From positions 1 to 34,051 of the forward strand of contig NZ_CAKOET010000010.1 of the NCBI RefSeq assembly GCF_933208495.1: 34,051 bases of DNA, read 5' to 3'. The DNA comes from Convivina praedatoris. Lineage in GTDB: Bacteria > Bacillota > Bacilli > Lactobacillales > Lactobacillaceae. This document shows, one piece after another, positions 7,796 through 17,013 of the stretch. A program made the translations under genes and the position numbers. Position 1 is the first letter of the stretch, and each line of letters starts with the position of its first letter. Below the pieces are notes generated by a model. That model was given only the letters and a program-made list of their open reading frames with translations. It made no database searches and was not told the DNA's origin.

Positions 7796-7830
7796 AAAGG
7801 ACTCTTCTCTATGAAAAATCCTTTTTATTG
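7791..7830. terminator. Bidirectional terminator
   Basis: AATAAAAAGGA pairs with TCCTTTTTATT around a loop of about 17 bases. It lies between the decarboxylase remnant and the convergent transporter gene and would serve both. Confidence 0.65.
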
Positions 7831-7848
7831 TAGTTATTGAGAACAACT

Positions 7849-9192
7849 TTAATTTTTAACTTTCATTACCACCAATCGTTTTTCAATAACAATATAAACT
7901 AACAGAATTAATGCTAATCCAGCTGCTGAATATAACACGATATTACTTGCTACCCAGCCATAGTGAGCTACTAAAATACCAATCAAGGCTGTAGCTAACA
8001 CTTCACCAAAAAGATATTGAAAAAAGCCCATAAATCCCGTAGATGATCCTACTGCGAACTTCGGAACCGCCTCATTAACAATCAATCCAACCAGAGTCAG
8101 TGGCGCATATATCAATGTTCCCATAATAAACAACACTGTGATAATCAATACATGACTAGTACTAAAGAAATAGGTGGTTAAACATACAAGCAATCCTAAC
8201 ACACAACCAATACAAACAACTTCACGACGATCTTTTAATATATCCGAGACTGCACCAATAATAATCACACCCGGGACAGATGCCAGTTCAAAAACACCTA
8301 CTAGCCATTTAGCCAAGCTAGGATCAAATCCCTTTGAATGAACCAAGTAACTAGGAATCCAACTCATAACACCATATCGTACCAAATATAAAGACATAGA
8401 GGTTAAGGTAACAGCCCACACAATTTTATTTTTTAAAATATATTGAACAAAAATTTGTGACAAAGTCAAATCAGTTACTTCATCATCAACAACTTCACCA
8501 TCGCCAACAATAACTTCATCCCCAGTATACTCACTAATACTTGGCAATCCAACAGAAGTAGGACGATCCGACCCCGCAAACAAAATAAATATTGCAATCA
8601 AAAAAGCTACTGCTGAGGCACTATAAAATACCGCTGAAATAGACCCCGAGAATAAGTAAACCGCTAACTGCACGACCGCAACACAGACAAAGGCTCCCGC
8701 ATTATGTGCTGAAGACCAAATTGAATACACTGTACCGCGCCACTTTTTACCCCACCATAACTGTACGGTTCGTTGACAGGCCGCTGCCCCCATACCTTGG
8801 GCAATCGACATAACTAACATTAAAAATACCATCACGTAAAAATTTCGTGTGGATCCTAGCCCAATATTTAAGATAGCTGAGGCAATTAATCCAGCAGATA
8901 AATAGTGATTGGGGTTACTTTTATCACTTAAAGCACCCATAAATAATTTTGAAATTCCGTACCCAATTCCAAAACAAGACATTATAATTCCAACTTGAGC
9001 TGTAGAAAAATGATAGCTTTTCATAATGTCATTTTGCTCAGTAGTAAAAATTAAGCGAATAACATAATAGCCAATATAACCAATCATTATAGAAGCGAGC
9101 ACACCGATTTGATGTATTCGATAACTGCTAGCAATTTTATCTTGTGGCACCTTAGTCGTTGCATCTGGTGCTGGTTTTAAAAACGAAAACAT
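7849..9192 (-). CDS. Organophosphate:phosphate antiporter-family transporter (MFS, UhpT/GlpT type)
   Basis: 447 residues with about 12 transmembrane segments in two halves, split by a charged central loop (about 220-235, Asp/Glu/Val rich). YYVIRLIF near residue 42 matches the conserved Arg region of GlpT/UhpT. FGIGYGISKLFMGALSDKSN is the family's signature loop after helix 3, and QGMGAAACQRTVQLWWGKKWRG matches the segment before helix 5. The family exchanges a phosphorylated sugar or glycerol-3-phosphate for inorganic phosphate. Which substrate is used cannot be read from the sequence. The gene is single, with AGGGAGG before the ATG. A cre box overlaps the -35 element of its promoter, so CcpA repression on preferred sugars is predicted. 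Confidence 0.8.
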   Translation of the reverse strand: MFSFLKPAPDATTKVPQDKIASSYRIHQIGVLASIMIGYIGYYVIRLIFTTEQNDIMKSYHFSTAQVGIIMSCFGIGYGISKLFMGALSDKSNPNHYLSAGLIASAILNIGLGSTRNFYVMVFLMLVMSIAQGMGAAACQRTVQLWWGKKWRGTVYSIWSSAHNAGAFVCVAVVQLAVYLFSGSISAVFYSASAVAFLIAIFILFAGSDRPTSVGLPSISEYTGDEVIVGDGEVVDDEVTDLTLSQIFVQYILKNKIVWAVTLTSMSLYLVRYGVMSWIPSYLVHSKGFDPSLAKWLVGVFELASVPGVIIIGAVSDILKDRREVVCIGCVLGLLVCLTTYFFSTSHVLIITVLFIMGTLIYAPLTLVGLIVNEAVPKFAVGSSTGFMGFFQYLFGEVLATALIGILVAHYGWVASNIVLYSAAGLALILLVYIVIEKRLVVMKVKN

Positions 9193-9233
9193 AACATCCT
9201 CCCTGAATAATTAATTTCCCTAATATCGGATTC

Positions 9234-9263
9234 ATTCTAACACTGTCAAAACGACATTGTAAA
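9234..9263 (-). promoter_or_regulatory. Promoter of the antiporter gene
   Basis: On the minus strand a -35 TTTACA (9263-9258) and a -10 TAGAAT (9239-9234) are separated by 18 bases, about 40 bases upstream of the ATG. The -35 lies inside the cre box. Confidence 0.6.
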
Positions 9264-9271
9264 CGCTTTCA
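9258..9271. promoter_or_regulatory. cre box (CcpA operator)
   Basis: TGTAAACGCTTTCA matches the cre consensus (TGWAANCGNTNWCA) without mismatch. It overlaps the -35 of the minus-strand transporter promoter, a position that gives repression by CcpA-HPr(Ser-P). The rest of the 319-base gap to the plus-strand ThrE gene is AT-rich and I see nothing further in it. Confidence 0.8.
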
Positions 9272-9511
9272 AACGTTTTTATTAGATTCTAATAAAAAGT
9301 TAAAATTACGAATTGATATCGGTAACTAATAGGAAAGTTTTTTATGATATTACTCATTCTAATTTTAGTTAACTAATAACAATGTTACCTTTCTCCCATA
9401 TCCCATAACAATTTACAACTTATTTGCACTCCTCACCCACGACCCTTATCATTATCAATGTGAATAACTATTCTAAAATGACTTATTTTTAAACATTCTG
9501 GGGGAACACTC

Positions 9512-10873
9512 ATGACCAATTCAATCACCCAAGCAGCCCAACGAGACAGCAATAATCCAGCTCAATTGCATCATCATATGACTGTCCAATGGCAAAAATT
9601 TATCCACGGCGCCAGTGGACCCGCTCGTCAAAGCAGCCTACAAGTTCGGGCTTCGATTGTCGGTCGGACTGGTATTCTCCTGCTATCTTGTGGTACCGGA
9701 TCTTGGCGGGTACGCGATGCCATGAACATCATCGCTACTTCACTCGGTGTGACGTGTGCCGCCGATATCGGCCTAACCACGCTAACTTTTACCTGTTTTG
9801 ACGGTGTCGACAGCTATACCCAAAACTTAGCTCTAGCCAGTACCGGGGTAAATACCGATAAATTAACTGCCCTCGAACACTTTGTGAACCACTTTGCCCA
9901 ACTGTACGCTGACCAAAGTGCTGAAAGTATCCACCAAACCTTGGATATTATTCAACATCGATCAGGCAACTATTCGGCTCCCCAAGTCGGTCTAGCTGCC
10001 GGAATTGCCTGTGCTGGCTTTATCTTTTTACTTGGTGGCGGTTGGATTGAAATGCTCGGTTGCTTCTTTGGCGCTACCCTAGGAAACTACACCCGTCGCA
10101 AACTAATTGACCACCACATTACCACCGTGGTCAATACTTCTTTGGCCGTAGCGGTCGCCTGTTTAACCTATTTTTTGGTTTTTCATTTACTAGGGCTGGT
10201 AGTCCCAATTGCGCAAGGCCATGAAGCCGGTTATATTGGAGCCATGCTCTTTGTCATTCCAGGATTCCCATTTATCACCTCAATGTTGGATATTTCTAAA
10301 TCGGACATGCGTTCCGGTTTAGAACGGCTAACCTTTGCCCTCTTAGTAACCCTTTCGGCCACCCTAGTCGGGTGGTTAGTGGCTATGTTAGTACAGCTCA
10401 AACCAGCTGATTTCATCCCCTTGGGGCTTACACCTCTAACCCTAATGGGCTTGCGGCTACTGGCTTCCTTTGCTGGAGTTTACGGTTTCTCAATGATGTT
10501 TAACAGTCGTCAAAAGATGTCCATCACAGCCGGTATTATCGGGGCAATTGCCAACACGACTCGACTAGAATTAGTTGATTTAGCACAAATGCCACCCGCC
10601 GCTGCTGCCTTTATTGGGGCTTTGATTGCTGGACTCCTAGCCTCGATTATAAACAAAAAGACGAGCTATCCTCGTATAGCCCTAACAGTCCCCGCTATTG
10701 TGATTATGGTACCCGGACTCTACATTTACCGTGGTATTTTCAATCTAGGCTTAAACAATATTAGTGTTGGGGCTACCTGGCTAATTCGGGCTGCTATTAT
10801 CATGCTGTTCTTGCCCTTTGGCCTCTTTGTGGCTCGCTTCCTACTAGATAAAAAATGGCGTCATGTCGATTAA
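9512..10873 (+). CDS. ThrE-family threonine/serine exporter
   Basis: 453 residues in the fused ThrE layout. A soluble N-terminal half (about 1-150) carries the DUF1212-type core (VRASIVGRTGILLLSCGTGS, VRDAMNIIATSLGV, GVDSYT). About ten hydrophobic segments follow (160-445) and include the second, DUF3815-like part near VPAIVIMVPGLYIYRG. The family exports threonine and serine driven by the proton gradient. Many LAB split the two parts into separate genes, so the fused form is worth noting. GGGGGA precedes the ATG. The gene stands alone and ends at a strong bidirectional terminator. Confidence 0.85.
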   Translation: MTNSITQAAQRDSNNPAQLHHHMTVQWQKFIHGASGPARQSSLQVRASIVGRTGILLLSCGTGSWRVRDAMNIIATSLGVTCAADIGLTTLTFTCFDGVDSYTQNLALASTGVNTDKLTALEHFVNHFAQLYADQSAESIHQTLDIIQHRSGNYSAPQVGLAAGIACAGFIFLLGGGWIEMLGCFFGATLGNYTRRKLIDHHITTVVNTSLAVAVACLTYFLVFHLLGLVVPIAQGHEAGYIGAMLFVIPGFPFITSMLDISKSDMRSGLERLTFALLVTLSATLVGWLVAMLVQLKPADFIPLGLTPLTLMGLRLLASFAGVYGFSMMFNSRQKMSITAGIIGAIANTTRLELVDLAQMPPAAAAFIGALIAGLLASIINKKTSYPRIALTVPAIVIMVPGLYIYRGIFNLGLNNISVGATWLIRAAIIMLFLPFGLFVARFLLDKKWRHVD

Positions 10874-10914
10874 ATAAAAAATAGTTCTGCCCTAAGGCAG
10901 AACTATTTTTTATT
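10872..10914. terminator. Strong bidirectional terminator
   Basis: A near-perfect stem of about 20 base pairs (core AGTTCTGCC/GGCAGAACT, CTAA loop) with long A and T flanks. It ends both the ThrE gene and the convergent OatA-like gene, whose stop codon lies in it. Confidence 0.9.
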
Positions 10915-12709
10915 TATTTTTAACCGGACCTTTTTCAGCCTTAGCTAGCGCATCATTTAAGCATTGCGCATAGAGCTTATCTCCATCAGCATTTCCAGCA
11001 AAATGAGTACCATCCCCACTACCAAAAATTTCCCGATGTTGCCCAGCTAAACGATTCCAATCCGCAATCGTAATGAAGGGATATTTATCGGGCAAAGTCC
11101 TCTCCAAAACGGTTAACTTCGAAGAATTCCAACCAGCGTTGGCCTGCCCATCAAAAGGCGTCATCAAAATCAAACGGTGCCCCTTTGGCAAAGTCTGAAT
11201 TAATTTCATCAACTGTTCCTGGTAGTCATTTAGAGAATTGGTACCAATACAAATAATGACATTTTGACGTAAAGTCTTATTACGTATCTGCTCCTCAAGA
11301 ACTTGATTGGCTTGAGTCATATTCCGATTCGGTTGGGCATCAATGCTACTATCAACCAAATGGGTAGCCAAATAGGTTCGTGTCCCCAAGGTAACGCTAT
11401 CACCAATCACACTGATTCCTTTAGGAATCTGACGATTATGGCCAGTTTGGGTCGCGGTATTATCAGCCAAACTATGCAACTGATCAACATCTTGCTGGAG
11501 ATTTCCCTGCCATAAATGTTGGCTCAAATTCGACAATTTAGGTGCCTGCCAGCAAATAACAAATGTAATTCCCGCCAAAATTGTCATCAAAGCTAAAGCA
11601 CTTCGATGCCAAAAAGGTTTTATTTTCGGATGAGTGAGCATTGGTTCAATGACATAGTAGGAGAGCGCCGACAAGGCTAATGACAGACTAATCGTTAACA
11701 AAACTGCCAAATCATGGTTAATCAAATGGCCAAAAATAATAATCAAGGGCCAGTGATACAAATAGACACTATAACTAGTATCGGCTAAGAAAGTAATTAG
11801 TCGTGGTTCTTCAATACTAGGCGTTTTATCGTGCAAAATCCGAGCACTCACAATCATGAGTGCAGCGCCCAGACTAGCTAACAAAAAGCCCCACTGATAG
11901 GTAATGGGTTGGTCAAACTTTAGTAAGGCCGTTAAACCAGCAAGTAAGGCTAGCCCCAGTAACATTCCCGTCATCGCTCCCCCAGCCGACGTACGGCCCA
12001 AAACATGTTTAAAGTAATTAGGTAGCTGTCGAATTCCTGTCAAACTGGCCACTAATGCCCCGATAAAGAAGGGAAAGGCGTGCGTTACATCTGCAAAATA
12101 AATAACATTTAGATTGATTCCTTGCTGTATTTGTAAATAAATAACCGCTAGCTGAATCAAAATAAAGACTGCCGATAACTGACCAATTCGCAAGCGCAAT
12201 AAGTCGGTACGATCAATACGATTAAAACGTGATCGCTTAACATACTGAACCAAAAACCAAACTAGCAAACCCCATAAGATATAAAAATGCATTTCCAAGG
12301 CCAAAGTCCAAGTATGCACAAAAAGATGGGGCGTAAACTGATTTTCGTAGTTCCCACCCGTTAATATTTCATAGTAATTGGTGACAAAACCAAATGCTGC
12401 CGCAACCTGTTTACCAATATTGGTTAAAAAGTCACGATTAATTAGTAATGATAATGGCAGTACCAGCGTAACTGAAAACCACAAAGGCGGCACAATGCGA
12501 TTAAATCGTCGGCGATAAAAGGCTAATAAATCAAAATGACTCTGTTTAGCAAATTCATCAATCATTAAACTGGTAATTAAAAATCCAGAAAAAACAAAGA
12601 ATAAATCTACCCCGACAAAACCGCCAGTAACTTGTTTAGGATAAAAATGATAAGCCAAAACCATGATTAACCCGGTAATTCGGACCAAACTAAACCATTT
12701 AATTCTCAT
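10910..12709 (-). CDS. oatA: OatA-like peptidoglycan O-acetyltransferase (acyltransferase-3 plus SGNH domain)
   Basis: 599 residues. Residues 1-375 are an acyltransferase-3 membrane domain with about ten helices, starting IKWFSLVRITGLIMVLAYHFYP (active His in AYHF), with the family motif FVFSGFLITSLM. Residues about 430-590 form an extracellular SGNH esterase-type domain: ISVIGDSVTLGT (Ser nucleophile), IICIGTNSL and SGDGTHFAGN (Asp/His). This fusion is the OatA arrangement, which O-acetylates MurNAc and confers lysozyme resistance. A homologue acting on another glycan cannot be excluded. The start overlaps the stop of the upstream MORN-repeat gene (ATGA). Confidence 0.8.
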   Translation of the reverse strand: MRIKWFSLVRITGLIMVLAYHFYPKQVTGGFVGVDLFFVFSGFLITSLMIDEFAKQSHFDLLAFYRRRFNRIVPPLWFSVTLVLPLSLLINRDFLTNIGKQVAAAFGFVTNYYEILTGGNYENQFTPHLFVHTWTLALEMHFYILWGLLVWFLVQYVKRSRFNRIDRTDLLRLRIGQLSAVFILIQLAVIYLQIQQGINLNVIYFADVTHAFPFFIGALVASLTGIRQLPNYFKHVLGRTSAGGAMTGMLLGLALLAGLTALLKFDQPITYQWGFLLASLGAALMIVSARILHDKTPSIEEPRLITFLADTSYSVYLYHWPLIIIFGHLINHDLAVLLTISLSLALSALSYYVIEPMLTHPKIKPFWHRSALALMTILAGITFVICWQAPKLSNLSQHLWQGNLQQDVDQLHSLADNTATQTGHNRQIPKGISVIGDSVTLGTRTYLATHLVDSSIDAQPNRNMTQANQVLEEQIRNKTLRQNVIICIGTNSLNDYQEQLMKLIQTLPKGHRLILMTPFDGQANAGWNSSKLTVLERTLPDKYPFITIADWNRLAGQHREIFGSGDGTHFAGNADGDKLYAQCLNDALAKAEKGPVKNK

Positions 12710-13071
12710 TTTTGAAAACTCCCATCTTTGAAAGTTCCCCGATAAACCTTGTGATTAGCCAAAGTTAGCTCTCCGCGACCATCAGCTTTACCGTCAACAA
12801 ATTCTCCGTTATATTGCCAACCAGCCGCAGCTTTGTACTGCCCTTGCCCATCAAAACGTCCCTTTTTAAAATCACCTTTGTACTCAGAGCCATCTTTTAA
12901 AGTTAGGACCCCGTGGCCACTAAAATACTGATCCTTCATCTGCCCAGAGTAGATCATATTAGGCGCAATTCGAAAATTATTGACCTGCTGTTGGTCAAAA
13001 TCGAGCAAACTATAGCTGGCTAAGCCAACAATAATTAGGCCCCAAATAATTAATAATACCTTTGTTTTCAA
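12706..13071 (-). CDS. Membrane-anchored MORN-repeat protein
   Basis: 121 residues. An N-terminal transmembrane or signal-anchor helix (5-24) is followed by four MORN-like repeats. The clearest are GHGVLTLKDGSEYKGDFKKG and GQGQYKAAAGWQYNGEFVDG, with repeated GxG and YxGxF positions. MORN hairpins bind lipids, proteins or glycans. The domain would lie outside the membrane. The gene overlaps the OatA-like gene by four bases, so the two are translationally coupled, and I infer a partner or regulator of the acetyltransferase. No enzymatic motif is present. Confidence 0.75.
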   Translation of the reverse strand: MKTKVLLIIWGLIIVGLASYSLLDFDQQQVNNFRIAPNMIYSGQMKDQYFSGHGVLTLKDGSEYKGDFKKGRFDGQGQYKAAAGWQYNGEFVDGKADGRGELTLANHKVYRGTFKDGSFQK

Positions 13072-13124
13072 AATATGTACTCCGCCAAAATTTTTTCCAT
13101 TTTACTGTACACCTTATCCAACAA

Positions 13125-13150
13125 AAAAAGACCCCAGTAGGGTCTTTCTT
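13125..13150 (-). terminator. Terminator of mleS
   Basis: AAAGACCC pairs with GGGTCTTT around a short loop, and a T-run follows in the minus-strand direction, directly after the mleS stop. Confidence 0.8.
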
Positions 13151-13159
13151 ATTACTATT

Positions 13160-14785
13160 TTAATACTTAGGTGTCCACTTTAATTCTTCAATGGCAGCCT
13201 TAATATCAGTAACCGGTTGCTTAGTAATTCCTTGGTCAATAGCACTTTGACCAGTCGCAATCGCAACAGTTTCTGAGAACTTAGTCAACTGTGAAACTGG
13301 TGGCAATACAGCAGCCCCCGGTTGGCTAGAATCAACAATTCCACCCAATGAGTGCGCAGCGGCTGAAATCATCTCATCATTTAGCAACTTAGCAGTCGCA
13401 GCAATCGTTCCCAAACCAAGACCTGGGTAAACCAAGGCGTTGTTAGCCTGTCCGATTTCATAAGTTACACCCTTATATTCAACTGGGGCAACTGGAATAC
13501 CAGTGGCAATCAAAGCCTTTCCATCAGTCCAAGCCAAAAGGTCTTCGGCCTTGGCTTCAGCCAACTTAGTTGGGTTACTCAATGGGAAGATGATTGGGCG
13601 TTCCGTGTGAGCGGCCATTTCTTTTACGATTTCTTCGGTAAATGAACCTGGTTGAGTTGAAGTACCCACCATAATGGTTGGGTGAATCGTTTTAACAACT
13701 GACAACAAGTCCTTCAAATCATCAGCGTTATCAAATTCAGAACGTTGACGGGCAAATGGCTTTTGTTCAGGAGTCAAATCGTCCATGTCATCAAACAACA
13801 AGCCTTGCTTATCAACCAAGTAGAAACGCTTACGGGCGTCAGCTTCTGACAAACCTTCTTGACGCATTTCTTCATACATCCGGTTAGCAATTCCCGCACC
13901 GGCTGATCCAGCACCAAAGCAAAGGTAAGTTTGGTCAGTAATCTTTTCCTTGGTAATGTTCATTGCACCAAGCACAGCGGCCAAGGCAATGATTCCAGTT
14001 CCCTGGATATCATCATTAAAGGTCGTAATTTCATTCTTGTACTTATCCAAGATATTGGCAGCATTTTCACGACCAAAGTCTTCCCAGTGCAAGTACAAGT
14101 TAGGGAACAATCCCTCAGCTTTTTGAACGAATTGGTCAACAAAGCTATAGAACTTTTCACCGCGAACACGAGGATGACGGTTACCCAAATACAATGGATC
14201 ATCTAACAAAGTTTGGTTGTTAGTACCAGTATCCAAAACAACTGGCAAGACGTTTTCAGGATTAACACCAGCTGCGGCAGTATAAACCATCAACTTACCA
14301 ACAGCGATATCAACACCGTTAGTTCCCCAATCACCAATTCCTAAGATTCCTTCTGAGTCAGTTACCACGATTAATTGAATATCACGGCCATCAGCACCGG
14401 CCTTCAAAGCACTTTCAATGGTATCCGGTTGGTCAATTGACAAGTAAACCGCATTTTGTGGATCCACAAACAATTCACTGTAGTTTTCAATGGTATCCGC
14501 AATCGTTGGGTCATACACGATGGGCATGAATTCAACGACGTGTTGGCTAAACAAATAGTAGAACAAAGTATGGTTGGTATTGAAAATCTCCATCAAGAAG
14601 AGGCGTTTTTCTAAGTCAGATGGCTTACTCAAATATTGTTGATAAGTCTGATCAGCCTGTTCCTCTAAAGTCTGAACCTTAGGTGGCAACAAACCAGCAA
14701 TTCCTAGTTCCGTTCGCTCTTCCATGGTAAAACCAGTTCCCTTATTCAAAAAGGGATTGTTTAAAATCTGTAATGGTGAAGTCAT
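13160..14785 (-). CDS. mleS: Malolactic enzyme
   Basis: 541 residues, the usual length. It converts L-malate to L-lactate and CO2 using NAD+ and Mn2+, consuming a proton and so supporting pH homeostasis and proton motive force. The family signature is [17 protein letters not shown] (about 146-162). [16 protein letters not shown] is the conserved metal/dinucleotide segment, followed by the Rossmann motif [14 protein letters not shown]. The ATG is preceded by AAAAGGAG. It is divergent from a LysR regulator, as in several LAB. No malate permease gene lies within the window. The codon use looks biased to favoured codons, consistent with strong expression. Confidence 0.95.
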   Translation of the reverse strand: MTSPLQILNNPFLNKGTGFTMEERTELGIAGLLPPKVQTLEEQADQTYQQYLSKPSDLEKRLFLMEIFNTNHTLFYYLFSQHVVEFMPIVYDPTIADTIENYSELFVDPQNAVYLSIDQPDTIESALKAGADGRDIQLIVVTDSEGILGIGDWGTNGVDIAVGKLMVYTAAAGVNPENVLPVVLDTGTNNQTLLDDPLYLGNRHPRVRGEKFYSFVDQFVQKAEGLFPNLYLHWEDFGRENAANILDKYKNEITTFNDDIQGTGIIALAAVLGAMNITKEKITDQTYLCFGAGSAGAGIANRMYEEMRQEGLSEADARKRFYLVDKQGLLFDDMDDLTPEQKPFARQRSEFDNADDLKDLLSVVKTIHPTIMVGTSTQPGSFTEEIVKEMAAHTERPIIFPLSNPTKLAEAKAEDLLAWTDGKALIATGIPVAPVEYKGVTYEIGQANNALVYPGLGLGTIAATAKLLNDEMISAAAHSLGGIVDSSQPGAAVLPPVSQLTKFSETVAIATGQSAIDQGITKQPVTDIKAAIEELKWTPKY

Positions 14786-14828
14786 TTTTTACTCCTTTTT
14801 ACTTGTGTTGTATCTATCAAACGTCTCC

Positions 14829-14858
14829 ATTCTAGTGCTTAATCATTTTTATAGTCAA
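14829..14858 (-). promoter_or_regulatory. mleS promoter
   Basis: On the minus strand TTGACT (14858-14853) and TAGAAT (14834-14829) are separated by 18 bases, about 45 bases ahead of the mleS ATG. The divergent regulator would bind between here and 14901. Confidence 0.65.
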
Positions 14859-14895
14859 ACGCCACCAAAGTTATTAATTTTTTTAATAGCAAGGG

Positions 14896-14901
14896 TATAA
14901 T
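14896..14901 (+). promoter_or_regulatory. mleR -10 element
   Basis: TATAAT about 30 bases before the mleR start, with AGGAG as its ribosome binding site. The -35 is weak (about 14873). Confidence 0.5.
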
Positions 14902-14931
14902 GAGCGTAGTAACAACCATTTAGGAGTTTCC

Positions 14932-15822
14932 ATGCGCATTACCGACTTACAGTATTACTTAGCCTTAACTGACAATCATAATTTTTCGCAGGTTTCCCAA
15001 CAATTTCATGTTAGCCAACCGACCGTCTCTTTAGCGATTCAACGTTTGGAAAAAGAAGTTGGTGCCCAATTAGCCATTCGGAGTAGCCACCATAATATTG
15101 TTTCTCTAACCCATGCCGGTCAAGTCTTCGCCCAACACGCCCAGGCCATACTGGAACAATATAATTTAGCCCTTACTGAAATCGGCCGAATTGATGAACA
15201 GAGTCTATTATTGGGATTACCCCCCATTATTCAAATTAGTTATTTCCCAGAAATCGCCGGCCGGCTATCCAATCAAGCCCTAGAACATCTGAAAACCGTG
15301 GAAGTTGGCGCCCATAAGGCCATTCAACTCCTACAAGATGGTAAATTAGATGCCTCTTTTTTGGGCTATTTGGAGGCCATTAACCAAAATGACTTTCAAG
15401 TTCTTCAATTTGATCAACGTCCCTTTGAAATCGTGGTCGCTAATGACCATCCCCTCGCCACTCGTCCCACCATCTCTTTTAAAGAATTAGCCGATCAAAA
15501 TTTCATCCTCCTCAAGGGAAGTTTTATCCACAAACAGGCTTTTGAACAGCTAGCCCAGGCCAATCATTTGCAGCCCAATATTTTATTTAGTTCCAGTGAA
15601 CCTTACGCAATTTTGAACCTAGTAAGCCAAAATCGTGGAATTGGTTTTATGGTTTCTAGTAAAAATATTCAGCATCCCGATGTTAAATTTATTCCCCTAT
15701 CTGACCCAGAGCAACCACAACTGAAGGTTGGCTTTGTATACAGGAAAAGCCCCATTCTAACTACCGAACAAAATACCATTTTTAACGAGATTTTAGCTGC
15801 CATTCACACACCCATGCTATAA
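14932..15822 (+). CDS. mleR: LysR-family regulator of the malolactic gene
   Basis: 296 residues. The N-terminal winged helix-turn-helix (1-60) includes the LysR signature SQVSQQFHVSQPTVSLAIQR. A hinge and substrate-binding domain follow (about 90-290). The divergent placement next to mleS, with a 146-base shared promoter region, makes it the likely MleR, which responds to malate in other LAB. The start is fixed by AGGAGTTTCC before the ATG. A coding-frame TATAAT near its 3' end may serve the next gene. Confidence 0.85.
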   Translation: MRITDLQYYLALTDNHNFSQVSQQFHVSQPTVSLAIQRLEKEVGAQLAIRSSHHNIVSLTHAGQVFAQHAQAILEQYNLALTEIGRIDEQSLLLGLPPIIQISYFPEIAGRLSNQALEHLKTVEVGAHKAIQLLQDGKLDASFLGYLEAINQNDFQVLQFDQRPFEIVVANDHPLATRPTISFKELADQNFILLKGSFIHKQAFEQLAQANHLQPNILFSSSEPYAILNLVSQNRGIGFMVSSKNIQHPDVKFIPLSDPEQPQLKVGFVYRKSPILTTEQNTIFNEILAAIHTPML

Positions 15823-15879
15823 TGAAAATTATGGGCATTTTAACCCATCGGTATATTTTATTTATAAGGAGTTTGGAAT

Positions 15880-16560
15880 ATGAACCAGAACACTAAAAAG
15901 TTTGGTCAAATCGCATTGATTACCATCACTTTCTCCATTATTTGGACAGGACTATCGCGTCTTTTTGATGTATTTTCCTTTGCGACGTATGACACTTTTT
16001 TCAAAAATACGAACACGATTTTTTGGCACGTGGGTGCACCCATGGCTATTACATTTGTTCTTTTCTTCTTATACATGAAGAAGTTGGATCGCACTCAGCA
16101 AATTTATGCCAAGCAACCAGAGCTCTCAACACCACTAAAGATTCTATTTGCCATCGTAGTTGTGGGTATGATTGGTTTTTCATTATATAACCTAACTAAG
16201 AATTTAAACACGATTACGCATCACTGGAATGATGATTCCATGAATCGCTTATTGATGTCATTTTGTTCAGTCTTCTTTGTTGGTTTAACTGAAGAATCTG
16301 TTTTCCGTGGTTTCGCTTTATCAGAATTGCGTCGTGAAAATAACGAAGTTGTATCTTGGATTTTATCCATGATTTTGTTTGGACTCTGGCACTTTCCCAA
16401 TATCATTACCGGGGCTCCCTTGGTGCAAGCAAGCCTACAGACATTCTCAACCATGATTATTGGTACTGGCATTTATATGGCTGTTCGTTTATCACGTTCA
16501 ATCTGGGGTGGAGTTGGCTTACATTGGTTTTGGGATTTTGCCCTCGTTATTGGTCATTAA
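15880..16560 (+). CDS. CPBP-family (Abi-type) membrane glutamic protease
   Basis: 226 residues with about six hydrophobic segments. The protease motifs are present: GLTEESVFRGF (EExxxR), FGLWHFPN and LHWFWDF with their conserved His residues. The family includes CAAX prenyl proteases and bacteriocin self-immunity proteins. In LAB many such genes sit beside bacteriocins, but no bacteriocin is visible here, so its role is open. AAGGAG precedes the ATG. Confidence 0.8.
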   Translation: MNQNTKKFGQIALITITFSIIWTGLSRLFDVFSFATYDTFFKNTNTIFWHVGAPMAITFVLFFLYMKKLDRTQQIYAKQPELSTPLKILFAIVVVGMIGFSLYNLTKNLNTITHHWNDDSMNRLLMSFCSVFFVGLTEESVFRGFALSELRRENNEVVSWILSMILFGLWHFPNIITGAPLVQASLQTFSTMIIGTGIYMAVRLSRSIWGGVGLHWFWDFALVIGH

Positions 16561-16567
16561 TACGGCT

Positions 16568-16594
16568 AACTCGTTCTACGGGACGACTTTTTTT
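16568..16594 (+). terminator. Probable terminator
   Basis: AACTCGT pairs imperfectly with ACGACTT (one mismatch) and is followed by seven T. It ends the CPBP gene. Confidence 0.45.
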
Positions 16595-16669
16595 GTCCAA
16601 ATTTTTATATTGGTTGATGAATAGCAATGATATTCTTTCATAATATTATCATTTTAAACTAATTTATTG

Positions 16670-16699
16670 TTGACAAAGACTTTTAATTACAGTTATACT
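16670..16699 (+). promoter_or_regulatory. Promoter of the T-box leader
   Basis: Consensus -35 TTGACA (16670-16675) and -10 TATACT (16694-16699) with an 18-base spacer. The leader RNA should start near 16706. Confidence 0.75.
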
Positions 16700-16705
16700 T
16701 CCTAA

Positions 16706-16980
16706 CAATAGTTAAAGATAAAAACAAAGTGACCAGGAGAGTAATGATTTTTGATAGTTCAGAAAGTCTACGTAAACTGTGAGTAGATTACATCGAATTT
16801 CATGAAGATGGCCTGTGATTTGGCAGCATTGATCATTAAATGCTGATGGGGTGGCAACCATTATCCATTGCACACGTTATTTCAATGACGTTGTTGAGAA
16901 TCGCTATATTAATGGCGATTAAATTAGAATGGTACCGTGGTTAAATCCGCTTCTAGTAATGCACTAGAAGTGGATTTTTT
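16706..16980 (+). promoter_or_regulatory. T-box riboswitch, predicted Phe (UUC) specifier
   Basis: This untranslated leader has the T-box parts in order. The stem I base is CAGG/CCTG with the GA/K-turn. AGTA (16740-16743) faces GAAT (16795-16798), the loop E pair of the specifier loop. The triplet after GAAT is TTC (16799-16801), followed by A, which reads as a Phe codon. A middle hairpin pairs CAGCATT with AATGCTG. The T-box proper is AATGGTACCGTGG (16928-16940); its UGGU bulge expects a tRNA with A73, as tRNA-Phe has. A Rho-independent terminator (16945-16980) follows. Uncharged tRNA should prevent termination and switch on the downstream oxidase gene. The T-box class is secure; the specifier is a reading by eye. 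Confidence 0.88.
16945..16980 (+). terminator. T-box regulated terminator
   Basis: ATCCGCTTCTAGT pairs with ACTAGAAGTGGAT (one G-T) and is followed by six T. The 5' arm competes with the antiterminator. Confidence 0.9.
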
Positions 16981-17013
16981 ATCTACTAAATAAAAATTTA
17001 AAGGAAAAACACT

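Noticed and set aside
16356-16643. 95-codon plus-strand frame
   Set aside because: It overlaps the CPBP protease gene in another frame; the protease frame carries all family motifs.
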